DNA of 64,000 nt from Vibrio alfacsensis (lineage in GTDB: Bacteria > Pseudomonadota > Gammaproteobacteria > Enterobacterales > Vibrionaceae): contig NZ_CP032093.1 in NCBI RefSeq assembly GCF_003544875.1, forward strand, positions 1,240,001 to 1,304,000, read 5' to 3'. Shown here piece after piece: positions 17,071-26,465 of this stretch. Below the pieces are notes generated by a model. It was not told the origin of the DNA. It worked only from the letters and a program-made list of their open reading frames with translations, and made no database searches. Positions within the stretch are counted from its first letter, which is position 1. Every line of letters begins with the position of its first letter. Position numbers and translations under genes: made by a program.

Positions 17071-18444
17071 TTATTTGGACTGACTACGGCTCTTTTGCAG
17101 AATCAAAGTGGCTCTTAAACCACCCATTTTGCTTTCTGAAAGCTTAAGTTGCCCACGATAGCTATGTGCCATTTCGCTTACAATATTCAAGCCTAATCCA
17201 GAACCTGGAGTTGTTTCATCTAATCGATAACCACGTTTGATTACTTTGCACAACTGCTCTGCGGGAATACCCGGCCCATCGTCTTCAATGATGATGTGAA
17301 TGTTGTCTTTGTCTAGCGTGGAGTGAACACGAATGATGCTATTTGCCCACTTGTAACCATTTTCAAGTAAGTTACCCACCATTTCATCCAGATCGGTTTT
17401 CTCTACGGCGACATTTAACTCAGAATCAAGTTCGTTAATTAGTGTGATGTCACGATACGCATACACTTTGTCGAACGCCATTGAAATCGCATCCACGCGT
17501 TCTGAGGGGTTTGATGTTACAGATAGAATATTCATTGAACCCGCCATTCGGGCACGACCTAAGTGATAATCAATATGTTGTTGAATCTGAGTAAGTGGCG
17601 CGTTCAGTCGATCTTGTTCTTCAGTCGATAAGGTTTGTACTTCATTTTTCAAGACAGAAAGCGGCGTCTTCAAGGCGTGAGATAAGTTCCCCGCATGGTT
17701 TCGAGCTCGCTCTAGCAGCTCTTGATAGTGAAAGAGCAGGGCATTGAGGTCAGAAATCAAAGGCGATATCTCTTTCGGGTACTCTTCTTCCAAGCCTTTT
17801 TTGTTACCAGATTTCAGCTCTGCCAATTCACGTTGCAGCTTAGTTAGTGGGCTTAATGACCACGCGATTTGCAGCAAGATAACCGCAAGTACGCCAGCAA
17901 ACAGCAATCCTAAAATGATCCAAAGCTGCCCAGTTAAAGATTGGATGGTGTGCTCAATCGGGTCTTCGTCAATGCCGATAATGACATTAATTGGGCCATC
18001 ATAATCAGGTAGATAAAGGGTCTTTTTTAACGTGATGAGTTTTTCATCACGCGCGCCAAAGGCGTTTTTATCCAATCCTTTGTACTCAATTTTCTTATCC
18101 CATAGTGAACGCGAACGCTCTAGGCTCGTTTTGGTGGAAGCACTCCAGTAAAGACCACTGTATGGGCGGCTGAATCTTGGATCAGAAAGTTGCGTAGAGA
18201 TAGTAAGTTGACCTTTGCTGTCGACTTCGAGTTGAGCAGCAATCTCATCCATGTAGACATTCAGTTGGGAGCGAGTGTCGTCCACCATGTAATGGTAAAC
18301 CTGAGTGGGAATTGTCACACCAGCAGCAAGTATCATTGCGGTCAGCCACACGACTGCCGCTAAAACTAAGCGGCTTTTAATACTAAGCCGCTTAAGTAAA
18401 TGCATCGGGAGCCTATGGTGGTTGAGGGCTCTTTTATTCGGCAT
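17071..18444 (-). CDS. sensor histidine kinase, PhoQ/CarS(VprB)-like
   Basis: This 457-residue inner-membrane kinase has two transmembrane helices (about 25-45 and 172-195) flanking a roughly 125-residue periplasmic sensor domain. A HisKA-like segment has His256 (NLSHALKTPLSVLKNE), the N box is LLENGYKWA, and the G boxes are EDDGPGIP and GSGLGLNIV. The LSHALKTPL form is typical of PhoQ-like kinases and of V. cholerae CarS/VprB, which controls lipid A modification. That specific identity is inferred from family resemblance and the PepSY neighbour. The start at 18444 overlaps the regulator gene by 11 bases; ATG 18405 is an alternative. Confidence 0.75.
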   Translation of the reverse strand: MPNKRALNHHRLPMHLLKRLSIKSRLVLAAVVWLTAMILAAGVTIPTQVYHYMVDDTRSQLNVYMDEIAAQLEVDSKGQLTISTQLSDPRFSRPYSGLYWSASTKTSLERSRSLWDKKIEYKGLDKNAFGARDEKLITLKKTLYLPDYDGPINVIIGIDEDPIEHTIQSLTGQLWIILGLLFAGVLAVILLQIAWSLSPLTKLQRELAELKSGNKKGLEEEYPKEISPLISDLNALLFHYQELLERARNHAGNLSHALKTPLSVLKNEVQTLSTEEQDRLNAPLTQIQQHIDYHLGRARMAGSMNILSVTSNPSERVDAISMAFDKVYAYRDITLINELDSELNVAVEKTDLDEMVGNLLENGYKWANSIIRVHSTLDKDNIHIIIEDDGPGIPAEQLCKVIKRGYRLDETTPGSGLGLNIVSEMAHSYRGQLKLSESKMGGLRATLILQKSRSQSK

Positions 18445-19093
18445 TCAGTTGGTACCCTAGTCCACGAACCGTTTTAATGATTTTAGGTGCAATCTTCTTA
18501 CGGATGCGGCCTATAAAGACTTCAATCGTATTTGAGTCACGGTCAAAATCTTGTTTATAGATGTGCTCTACGAGTTCAGTTCGTGAGATGACCTTTTCAG
18601 GATTGTGCATGAAGTACGCCACGACTTTGTATTCAAGAGCAGTAAGACTGATTGCTTGACCTTGCCACAATACTTTTGAAGAGCGGGTATCCAAACTTAA
18701 ATCACCGATTTGCATCACAGGAGAGGCATTACCTGAAGCTCGACGCAATTGAGCTCGAAGACGAGCGGTGAGTTCAACCATTTCAAAAGGTTTGGTGAGA
18801 TAATCATCGGCTCCTGCATTTAAACCCTCGACGCGTTGGGAAAGGGTGTCGCGAGCACTTAAAATCACAACAGGCGTATTGATGTTTTCGTCTCGAATGC
18901 CTTTTAGCACGGTTAGACCGTCTAGCTTTGGCAAACCAAGGTCGAGAACAATGGCATCCCATTCTTCGGAGGTAGCACGATAAAGTGCATCGATACCGTC
19001 TTGAGAAAGCTCAGGTACCCAACCGTTGTTTTCTAATGATTCAATAATTTGTTCGCCTAGGCGAGGCTCGTCTTCGACAACAAGTATTTTCAT
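18434..19093 (-). CDS. OmpR-family response regulator, CarR(VprA)/PhoP-like
   Basis: This 219-residue regulator has a receiver with Asp51 (IVLDLGLPK), acidic pair ED at 7-8, Ser/Thr switch in ILSAR and Lys101 in LTKPFE. The C-terminal winged helix (about 125-216) ends RTVRGLGYQLNAE. It is cotranscribed with the kinase, which starts inside its 3' end. Homologues in V. cholerae (CarR/VprA) respond to calcium and low pH or peptides and activate lipid A glycine addition. No alm genes are in this window, so the output here is unknown. Confidence 0.8.
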   Translation of the reverse strand: MKILVVEDEPRLGEQIIESLENNGWVPELSQDGIDALYRATSEEWDAIVLDLGLPKLDGLTVLKGIRDENINTPVVILSARDTLSQRVEGLNAGADDYLTKPFEMVELTARLRAQLRRASGNASPVMQIGDLSLDTRSSKVLWQGQAISLTALEYKVVAYFMHNPEKVISRTELVEHIYKQDFDRDSNTIEVFIGRIRKKIAPKIIKTVRGLGYQLNAE

Positions 19094-19157
19094 AATCGTT
19101 CTTCTAATTGTTTTTATTAATCTAATTTTCTGGCCGTTGCAGCTATGTATATTTAGT

Positions 19158-19258
19158 GCTTTACATGCTTAGTTCTTTGCATACTTAACGCTCTTGCATG
19201 CTCCGTTTTTTTGCATACCTAGCTTTTTGGGCATGCTTAGAGTTTTGCACGCTTAATG
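19158..19258. repeat. degenerate tandem repeat, ~16-18 bp units
   Basis: Six imperfect copies of a unit like TTTGCATGCTTAGTTC run head to tail (TTACATGCTTAGTTC, TTTGCATACTTAACGC, CTTGCATGCTCCG, TTTGCATACCTAGC, GGGCATGCTTAGAG, TTTGCACGCTTAATG). The last copy contains the stop codon of the PepSY gene. The array fills most of the 160-bp gap before the response-regulator gene. Confidence 0.65.
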
Positions 19259-19672
19259 TCGCTTGAGTGCTTTATTAAAGTTGCGACCTTTAATCTCTAA
19301 CATCTCTAGTGTTGCCGCGTCATATTCCACTTTTATCACGCTGTCATTGAACAAGATTTTGAGTTCATAAATCCACTCGTCATCGTCTTCTTCAAGCTCA
19401 ACCTTAATAATACGTCCATAGAGGTCGTTTTCCACCGCTTTATACATTTCAGAAAAAGGGCGAATATAGCCTTTTTGAACCGCGCGATAGACTTCATCTT
19501 GGTCTTCGTCGAATTCAATTCTGGTACCGGGCTTTTCTACGTCACGTACGATGGCATGCCCATCTTCGTTATCGTGATGATTATGATGAGAAGCAAAGCT
19601 CGGGGTAGACAATAAAAGCGGTACTAAACCTAACAGCATGATGAGCTTACGAGCAACGAGGAAGCGTGACAT
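19253..19672 (-). CDS. PepSY domain exported protein
   Basis: This 139-residue precursor has a signal peptide (about 1-27, ending PSFA-SHH). A histidine/aspartate-rich stretch (HHNHHDNEDGH) follows, then one PepSY domain (about 50-135, with YRAVQKGYIRPFSEMYKAVE and VEYDAATLEMLEIKGR). PepSY proteins sit in the periplasm or on the membrane and often accompany two-component systems. The His-rich stretch could bind metal ions. It is upstream of and co-directional with the regulator/kinase pair, separated by the tandem repeat array. Confidence 0.75.
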   Translation of the reverse strand: MSRFLVARKLIMLLGLVPLLLSTPSFASHHNHHDNEDGHAIVRDVEKPGTRIEFDEDQDEVYRAVQKGYIRPFSEMYKAVENDLYGRIIKVELEEDDDEWIYELKILFNDSVIKVEYDAATLEMLEIKGRNFNKALKRH

Positions 19673-19747
19673 AGCAAAGCCTTTTTCTAAGAGTTAACGC
19701 AATTATAATGAGAGGTATATGAACAGAAAGTGAACCGCATTTTTAGG

Positions 19748-21503
19748 TCAGCCAATATTGAGTTCATCATGAAATATTTTGTCGCGCAACTTCCAAAATC
19801 GTCCTGACTTTCGAGCGATAACAAACTGCGGCAAGCGGAAACGATGCTGATTGGCAACAACTTTAGTCGGTGATGCTTCTTCAAATGGACGATGCTTATC
19901 CGCCAGATGAGGGCGAACAAATTGATCTTTGAATGCTTGTTTCTGTTTTGGTATTTAATGACCAGAATTCATGGACCAGTGCATTTCCCTCACCTTGGTA
20001 CGTTTCACCAGAATAGGTCACTTTTACTTGCGACTTGCCATCGTTTGATTTAAACACAGACAGTTCCATTTCCGTGCATTCGAAGATTAACGCGTCTTTG
20101 AGGTTAAGGGCTTCTTTGAGTTTCTTGTCGGGGTCAACCAATGTTGCGTCACATTCATGGCAAATTCGTGCAGCGATGTCATTGTCTGCACCGCATTCAC
20201 CACAGTATTTAGCTCTGAATCGATAACCGCAGTGTTCGCGCTCTCCGGTTTCATCATCTTCAAAGTATCCTTGGCAACGACGGCCAAAATGTTCTAGCAA
20301 AAAGCCATTACTGTCTAACTTACCCCAGAAGTTATTGTTAAATCCGCACGCCGGGCAGGGGATGGTGATGATCTCGCTAGAGGAGTCTGGCTTAGGGTCG
20401 CCCACTTCTGGCTGATATAAATCGTAGCTATTGCCAGCATAGTCTAACACCAAACATTCCGTTTTCCCCTCAGACAAGCGTAAGCCACGGCCAACAATTT
20501 GTTGATATAGACTGACGGACTCTGTGGGGCGCAAAATCGCTATTAAATCAACGTGTGGCGCATCGAATCCCGTTGTAAGAACGGATACATTAACCAAGTA
20601 TTTTATCTCGCGATTTTTGAACGATTGAATGATCGCATCGCGTTCCGGTGTAGGTGTATCACCAATAACAATGGCGGTTTCACCCTGAGGGAGCAGTCCA
20701 AAGATCTCTTGCGCGTGGCGAACTGTCGCAGCAAAGACCATGACCCCTTTACGTGCCTCTGCGTATTGTATGATCTGTTCGACAATCTGAGGCGTAGCTC
20801 GTTTGGCTTTGTCAATGACCATATCCATCTCGGCTTCTTTATATCGTCCGGCCATGGTGGGTTTGAGCTGAGAAAAGTCGTAGGACAAGATTGGCGCATC
20901 CATCATTCGAGCAGGTGTTAAGAAGTTCTCATCCAATAAGTAGCGAATCGGAAGTTCGAAGATGCAATCACGGAAAAATCGAGGTTCTTCTGTGCGAACC
21001 TGACCACGAGTGTGGTATTGATACAGCCACCCCATCCCTAAGCGATAAGGTGTCGCAGTTAACCCAAGCACTTTAATGCCCGGATTAAGCTCACTTAAAT
21101 GCGTAATGACTTTTTGGTAGCTGCTGTTTTTGTCTTCTGGAACGCGATGGCATTCGTCGATTACAAGCAGTGAAAATTGGTTCTTAAACGCATCTAAATT
21201 GCGTACTACAGATTGGACGGAGGCAAACACCACTTGTTGTTCGGTCTCTTTTCGCCCTAGACCTGCGGAAAATATAGAGCCATGTAAACCATAACCCTCG
21301 TACTTGGCATGGTTTTGCTCGACGAGTTCTTTTACATGAGCGAGCACTAGAACACGTCCTTTAGCAAGTCGTGCGAGTTCGGCAATGACTAAGCTTTTAC
21401 CTGCGCCAGTTGGCAGCACGATAACCGCGGGTGTCGTGTGTTTACGAAAATAGTGAATCACCGCTTTTACTGAGTCGGCTTGATATGGGCGCAGGGTGTA
21501 CAT
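19748..21503 (-). CDS. radD: RadD (YejH) superfamily 2 DNA helicase, frameshifted near the 3' end
   Basis: This SF2 helicase, implicated in DNA repair in E. coli, has Walker [13 protein letters not shown] box, LTATPYR, and motif [10 protein letters not shown]. Its zinc-finger-like cysteine region (about 395-455) includes CPACGF, CGYRF, CGECGAD and CHEC. As written the frame stops at 19896 after NTKTETS. One frame over, [20 protein letters not shown] continues with family-typical sequence to 19748. The break is at a T run, 19946-19949 (four bases; six, or three, restore the frame). The gene order radD-rsuA-bcr matches E. coli. The restored length is about 585 residues. Confidence 0.85.
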
Positions 21504-21661
21504 GAAAATCTGTGAAATTGCTCAACTATTCTTACGAGGATGGCTATAATACCTGACTTTTATACCCAAGTGACTTTTAAGTGCATATACCTAGCGACTT
21601 TTCGATGGCGGAACATTAAGAGTTGTAAGAGGTCACTTGGGCATAATTCAATGAGGTATTC

Positions 21662-22363
21662 ATGCGTTTAGATAAATATTTGTGCGATGGTTTGGGTGTA
21701 ACTCGCAAGCAGGCTACAAAAGTCATCAGAAGTGGCGAAGTGACGGTTGATAGTGAAGTGCAAAAGAGTGGTGCATTTAAAGTGCCAGAAAATAGTGTTG
21801 TAGAATGGGATGGACGCAAAGTGGGTGTTCCAGGTCCACGTTACATCATGTTGTACAAGCCAGCGGATTTTGTGTGTTCGCATGAAGATGGCTTTAACCA
21901 AACGGCCTTTGTTTTGCTTGATGAGCCAAAGGTTGAAAACTTGCACTTTGCTGGCCGTTTAGATGTGGACACAACAGGTTTGGTTCTTATTACGGACGAT
22001 GGTCAATGGTCTCACCGTATTACTTCGCCAAAACACAAGTGTGAGAAAACATACCGAGTTTGGTTGGCTGATGCGATTGAGCCTGATTATGTAGAAAAAT
22101 TTGCGCAAGGCATCGAATTACGTAATGAACGTGACGCTACGCTCCCTGCTCAGTTAGAGATCGTTAACGAAGCAGAAAATGAAGTGCTGTTAACGATTGT
22201 TGAGGGCAAATATCACCAAGTGAAACGGATGTTTGCTGCGCTCGGTAATAAGGTTGATTATCTTCATCGCGAGCGCATCGGTTCGATTGTGTTAGATGAA
22301 GCATTAGAACCGGGTGATTATCGCTACCTGACTGAAGAAGAAGTCGAAACTATCTGGAAGTAA
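21662..22363 (+). CDS. rsuA: 16S rRNA pseudouridine(516) synthase RsuA
   Basis: This 233-residue protein has an N-terminal S4 RNA-binding domain (MRLDKYLCDGLGVTRKQATKVI) and an RsuA/RluB catalytic domain. The catalytic aspartate is in AGRLDVDTTGLVL; later motifs are YRVWL and EGKYHQVKRMFAALGNKV. It isomerises U516 of 16S rRNA. The divergent radD gene on one side and bcr on the other reproduce the E. coli yejH-rsuA-bcr arrangement, which supports RsuA over the related RluE/RluB enzymes. Confidence 0.92.
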   Translation: MRLDKYLCDGLGVTRKQATKVIRSGEVTVDSEVQKSGAFKVPENSVVEWDGRKVGVPGPRYIMLYKPADFVCSHEDGFNQTAFVLLDEPKVENLHFAGRLDVDTTGLVLITDDGQWSHRITSPKHKCEKTYRVWLADAIEPDYVEKFAQGIELRNERDATLPAQLEIVNEAENEVLLTIVEGKYHQVKRMFAALGNKVDYLHRERIGSIVLDEALEPGDYRYLTEEEVETIWK

Positions 22364-22663
22364 TCCAACAGAAAGAATACGGGGTATCAGCATGCCCCGT
22401 AATGCTTCTGATCTTGCTCAATAATTTTTATTGCATAATGGTCATGCAAGTCTTGGCGTCGAGTTAATCAAGATCTTCTTGATATACTTTTGCACCACAG
22501 TATTCCCCCTTACTCGTAGGAACACGAGTTTTGGCTTTGCCATATGTTGTCCGTCTCGTTTTCGCAATTTAAACGTGCTGCCTGACAAACCTTGGTGGAG
22601 AGTAAATCATCGGTCTCAATCAGTTCGAAATATTGATGGAGAGACTTAACTAGAGGTAAACGA
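22364..22663. other. rsuA-bcr intergenic region
   Basis: A hairpin TACGGGG / CCCCGTA follows the rsuA stop (about 22379-22402) but lacks a U tract, so it is at best a weak terminator. The rest should hold the bcr promoter. No other feature is recognised. Confidence 0.4.
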
Positions 22664-23866
22664 ATGGCAGAAAAAGCCCAAAGCGCTCCCCAATCACAAC
22701 TCAGTTTCTTGTTGTTTCTCGTACTTGGCGCGATTGGTGCGTTAACGCCCCTTGCCATCGATATGTACTTACCAGCGATGCCAACCATTGCCAAAGATTT
22801 AGGTGTGACGGCTGGTGAAGTGCAAATTACGCTGACGGCATATACGGCAGGATTTGCGCTTGGTCAGCTAATTCATGGCCCTTTAGCAGACAGCTATGGC
22901 CGCCGACCAGTACTCATTTTAGGTGTGCTCTTTTTTGGTTTGGCTGCCGTGGTCAGTGCGACAACAAATGGCATTGATGCGTTAACGTATGTGCGTACTG
23001 CGCAAGGTTTTGCTGGTGCAGCTGCTGCTGTGATCATTCAAGCAATTGTTCGTGATATGTTCGATCGTGAAGATTTTGCACGAACCATGTCGTTCGTAAC
23101 ATTGGTTATTACGATCGCACCGCTAGTGGCTCCTTTGATTGGTGGTTACCTCGCTATTTGGTTTGGTTGGCGCTCAATTTTTTGGGTATTGGCTGCGTTT
23201 GCCGTGATTGTTATTTTGCTTGTGTTGTGGAAAATCCCTGAAACGCTAAAACCAGAAAACCGACAGCCATTAAGATTTGCCACAACGATTCGAAATTATG
23301 TTCGTTTGTGTGCTAACCCGCAGGCGTTAGGTCTCATGTTGTCTGGCGCATTTTCGTTTTCAGGTATGTTTGCTTTCCTAACCGCTGGTGCGTTTGTTTA
23401 CATTGATTTGTATGGTGTTCGACCTGACCATTTTGGTTATCTGTTTGGCTTGAACATCGTGGCAATGATCGTGATGACCAGCATTAATGGCCGATTAGTT
23501 AAGAAAGTAGGCTCACACGCGATGCTTCGTTTTGGCTTATTCGTGCAATTAACCGCGGGTATCGGTCTATTCTTAGGTTGGTCGCTTGGCCTTGGTTTGT
23601 GGGGTATGGTGCCGTTTGTTGTGCTGTTTATTGGCACTTTGTCGACGATCGGCAGTAACTCTATGGCCTTGTTGTTAAGTGGCTATCCGACTATGGCAGG
23701 CACGGCATCTTCTTTAGCAGGAACACTGCGCTTTGGTATGGGATCATTGATTGGTGTTCTGGTCGCTTCTTTACCAGATGGCGTTGCTTGGCCAATGATT
23801 ATTGTTATGTTTGCTTGTTCAGTGCTTTCTGCACTGTTTTATTGGACTTTAGGAAGAAAGGCGTAA
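22664..23866 (+). CDS. bcr: Bcr/CflA family multidrug efflux transporter
   Basis: This 400-residue, 12-helix major facilitator superfamily drug:H+ antiporter has TM1 GALTPLAIDMYLPAMPTIA, typical of Bcr/CflA. The MFS loop 2-3 motif is GPLADSYGRRPVL and TM5 has the antiporter-type motif (ITIAPLVAPLIGGYL). It exports hydrophobic drugs such as bicyclomycin in relatives. The assignment to bcr rests on sequence and its place after rsuA, as in E. coli. The next gene overlaps its stop codon (TAATG), so the two are cotranslated. Confidence 0.8.
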   Translation: MAEKAQSAPQSQLSFLLFLVLGAIGALTPLAIDMYLPAMPTIAKDLGVTAGEVQITLTAYTAGFALGQLIHGPLADSYGRRPVLILGVLFFGLAAVVSATTNGIDALTYVRTAQGFAGAAAAVIIQAIVRDMFDREDFARTMSFVTLVITIAPLVAPLIGGYLAIWFGWRSIFWVLAAFAVIVILLVLWKIPETLKPENRQPLRFATTIRNYVRLCANPQALGLMLSGAFSFSGMFAFLTAGAFVYIDLYGVRPDHFGYLFGLNIVAMIVMTSINGRLVKKVGSHAMLRFGLFVQLTAGIGLFLGWSLGLGLWGMVPFVVLFIGTLSTIGSNSMALLLSGYPTMAGTASSLAGTLRFGMGSLIGVLVASLPDGVAWPMIIVMFACSVLSALFYWTLGRKA

Positions 23867-24528
23867 TGTCTAATTACACCACAGAAATTCAAAACTTGGT
23901 TAATGCGGCTCTGAGTGAACTCGAGCAGGAACATCGCTCTGGAAAACTGGCGAATGCACCAATAGCCAATAACTTATACTTGGTTCGCTGGGTAACCAAA
24001 GCGCTAAAAGCTCAGCGGTTTGATCGCTGTGTTCTAGGCGATCTCACTCGCTGGCAAAAAGCGGGGCGCTCAAAAGGTAACGATGCAGGTTTGCTGTTTA
24101 TCTTCAAACGTATTTCAGCATACTACGCACACTGCTTCCCTGAGGGGCAAGAAAGCAGAGTGATTAAAGACTCTGAAATTGATGCGTTTCTTGACAAGAT
24201 TGAGCAAGAAGGTTGGGAAGTATCGACATCTGAACCGCTGATTGGTTTTGGCAAGGTGCAAATTTTCACCGAGGGTCAAAATTCGTTGGCATTGTGTGCG
24301 GATCAATGTGACAACTGCTTTGATGGTGAGCGCATGGTGAAACCAATGAGTTGGTTTGTCCGTGGCAACCATGCAGATTTTGTTGAGAAAGCATCTCAGG
24401 CAGGCTTTATGGTTCATAAAGTGACGGATTATAAGTCGATGGTGAAATACCACGGTGAGTATTTGATATTCCCAGAGAACCAGGGGAATCAGCTCGCAGA
24501 GATTCCATTATCATTCAAAGCGGACTAA
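23866..24528 (+). CDS. DUF2913 family protein
   Basis: This 220-residue soluble protein has no signal peptide. The start at 23866 shares one base with the bcr stop; the longer frame lies within bcr. Visible traits include an N-terminal helical region and a pair of close cysteines (CADQCDNCFDGE, about 142-155). I place it in DUF2913, a family found mainly in Vibrionaceae, from its overall pattern; no function is known. Coupling to bcr may be only transcriptional. Confidence 0.6.
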   Translation: MSNYTTEIQNLVNAALSELEQEHRSGKLANAPIANNLYLVRWVTKALKAQRFDRCVLGDLTRWQKAGRSKGNDAGLLFIFKRISAYYAHCFPEGQESRVIKDSEIDAFLDKIEQEGWEVSTSEPLIGFGKVQIFTEGQNSLALCADQCDNCFDGERMVKPMSWFVRGNHADFVEKASQAGFMVHKVTDYKSMVKYHGEYLIFPENQGNQLAEIPLSFKAD

Positions 24529-24550
24529 TTCGCTTATCAATATACTCAAC

Positions 24551-24577
24551 AAAAATCGGAGCAGCGCTCCGATTTTT
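24551..24577. terminator. bidirectional intrinsic terminator
   Basis: Stem AAAATCGGAGC / GCTCCGATTTT with a 3-nt loop lies between the convergent DUF2913 and symporter genes. Confidence 0.9.
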
Positions 24578-24611
24578 ATTCACGAGATTTTGTCTATTAA
24601 TACGCGGCTTA

Positions 24612-26333
24612 TTAAGGCATATACATGTCATTGAGCTTAGTGACAGGTTTGTTCTTTCTACGCTTGATGAAGTAGTTAGAGATGACGCCAAACATCAAAA
24701 CCACACCACAGAAGCCGTACACTTGCATAATGGTCGGATCGCTTGAGACAAAACCGAAGTCTGAGAACATTACGTAAGCGCCCAATACCATGTAGATGAT
24801 GACCGCTGATGCTTCAAAGCGGAATGACCACGGTGTGACATCGATGTTCTCATTTACTGGCATTACGTAGTCTGTATCACGCGGCATAAAGTAACCAATC
24901 GCAAACATCAGAGCCGTACACACAACGAATAGAATTGCTAATTGGTGTAGGAAGTGGATTGGTGTATCGAAGACCAATTGCATCGCAGCGTAAGAACTCA
25001 CAAATACAACCAGTGCGACTTTTGCGGCAATTGCAGGAACACGCTTAGAGATGTAACCAACGAACACGATAGTAAAGATTGGCACACTAAAGAAGCCTGC
25101 GACCATTTGTAGGTATTGGAATAGCCCCTCAGGTGCATACATGATGAACGGCGAAATACATACTGAAACGATCGCGATAACAATCCCGAATATCTGACCT
25201 TTACCCACGAGCTCTTCGTCAGATTTGTCTTTGCCAAATAATGGTTTGTAAACGTTCAAAGCAAACAAGGTTGTTGAGCTGTTCAATACACCGTTAAAGG
25301 TACTTAGGATAGCGCCGAACATGACTGCAACAAAGAAACCAACAAGCGGTTTAGGCAATACTTCGTTCACCAAGCGTGTGTACATCGTGTCTGGGTTGCC
25401 CGCATCTGCGCCAAACATATGGAACGCAATGATGCCCGGAATGATTAGGAAAAGTGGAGAGATAACTTTAATCGCACCCGCCAGAATCACGCCTTTCTGA
25501 CCTTCTTTCAGGTTCTTCGCGCCAAGTGCACGTTGGATAATAGATTGGTCAGTACCCCAGTAGTACAAGTTCACCAACAATAGACCTGTGAACAGGGTAG
25601 AGAACGGCAGTGGATCGGTCTCTTTACCTACAGATTGCAGCTTCTCTGGCGCGGCAGTCAGCAATAAGTCCAAACCTTCCATAAAGTTACCGCCGCCTAA
25701 TGCCATCAGACCAAATACAGGGATCATCAAACCGCCGGTGATCAAGCCTACGCCGTTGATCGTGTCTGCAATTACCACGGCTTTTAGGCCGCCGTAAATA
25801 GCATAGAAGAAACCCAGCAAACCAATAGTGGCAGAAATAAGGGCAATCGAGCTGAACTCAGAAATACCCAGTAAAGCTTGCACATCAAAGATTTCGCCCA
25901 GTACCACTGCGCCAGCGTAAAGCGTGGTAGGAAGAATGTTGATAACGTATTGGCACAAGAACAACAGGGTAACGAACTTCTTCACCGACATATCATAGCG
26001 GCTTTCTAAAAAGTCAGGAATCGTGGTTATGCCTTGCTTGAGGTAGCGAGGGACAAGCAGCAGCGCAATGATCACCAGTGTAACACCAGAGGCCACTTCC
26101 CAGCCCATCACACTCATGTTGTGGGTATAGGATTGCGCACTCATGCCAACAAAACTCGTGGCACTTAAGTTGGTAAGAATCAAAGAGCTGGCAATGAGCC
26201 CGCCTGTTAAGCTTCGTCCACCAAGGAAGAAGCCGTCTTGAGAAGTGTGTTTATCGTTTTTAACTTTGCTGTAAGTGAACACCACAACAAAGCCTGTAAA
26301 CAGCAAGAACGAAAGTAATACTGTAATAGACAT
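24612..26333 (-). CDS. sodium/solute symporter (SLC5, YidK-like), probable galactoside uptake
   Basis: This 573-residue membrane protein of the solute:sodium symporter family has about 14 hydrophobic segments. Its N-terminal FFLGGRSLTGGLIASSLILTN is the SSF hallmark, with VNLYYWGTDQSIIQRALGAKN in mid-protein, like SGLT proteins. Its closest recognisable relative is E. coli YidK rather than the classical Vibrio Na+/galactose transporter vSGLT, from which it differs clearly. It lies directly downstream of, and co-directional with, the alpha-galactosidase gene. It probably imports alpha-galactosides or galactose; this substrate is inferred from context. A good AGGAAA precedes the ATG. Confidence 0.8.
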   Translation of the reverse strand: MSITVLLSFLLFTGFVVVFTYSKVKNDKHTSQDGFFLGGRSLTGGLIASSLILTNLSATSFVGMSAQSYTHNMSVMGWEVASGVTLVIIALLLVPRYLKQGITTIPDFLESRYDMSVKKFVTLLFLCQYVINILPTTLYAGAVVLGEIFDVQALLGISEFSSIALISATIGLLGFFYAIYGGLKAVVIADTINGVGLITGGLMIPVFGLMALGGGNFMEGLDLLLTAAPEKLQSVGKETDPLPFSTLFTGLLLVNLYYWGTDQSIIQRALGAKNLKEGQKGVILAGAIKVISPLFLIIPGIIAFHMFGADAGNPDTMYTRLVNEVLPKPLVGFFVAVMFGAILSTFNGVLNSSTTLFALNVYKPLFGKDKSDEELVGKGQIFGIVIAIVSVCISPFIMYAPEGLFQYLQMVAGFFSVPIFTIVFVGYISKRVPAIAAKVALVVFVSSYAAMQLVFDTPIHFLHQLAILFVVCTALMFAIGYFMPRDTDYVMPVNENIDVTPWSFRFEASAVIIYMVLGAYVMFSDFGFVSSDPTIMQVYGFCGVVLMFGVISNYFIKRRKNKPVTKLNDMYMP

Positions 26334-26465
26334 TTTGTTTCCTTAACAAGTTAAGCAATTAAGTTTTGCTTGTTAGTTGTAGGGTGTCCCTCTAGCGCGT
26401 ATAGGAGTGTTTTATCAGGAACAACGTGAAGTTGAAACTGGTCGCTAGAGGGCTCAGATAGAGGT

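Noticed and set aside
19687..19920. Separate small minus-strand ORF starting MFALIWRIS
   Set aside because: It is the radD 3' end in the wrong frame; the adjacent frame gives family-typical RadD C-terminal sequence.
24612..26333. Identification as the classical vSGLT Na+/galactose transporter
   Set aside because: Same superfamily, but the sequence differs throughout from vSGLT as I know it and is closer to YidK.
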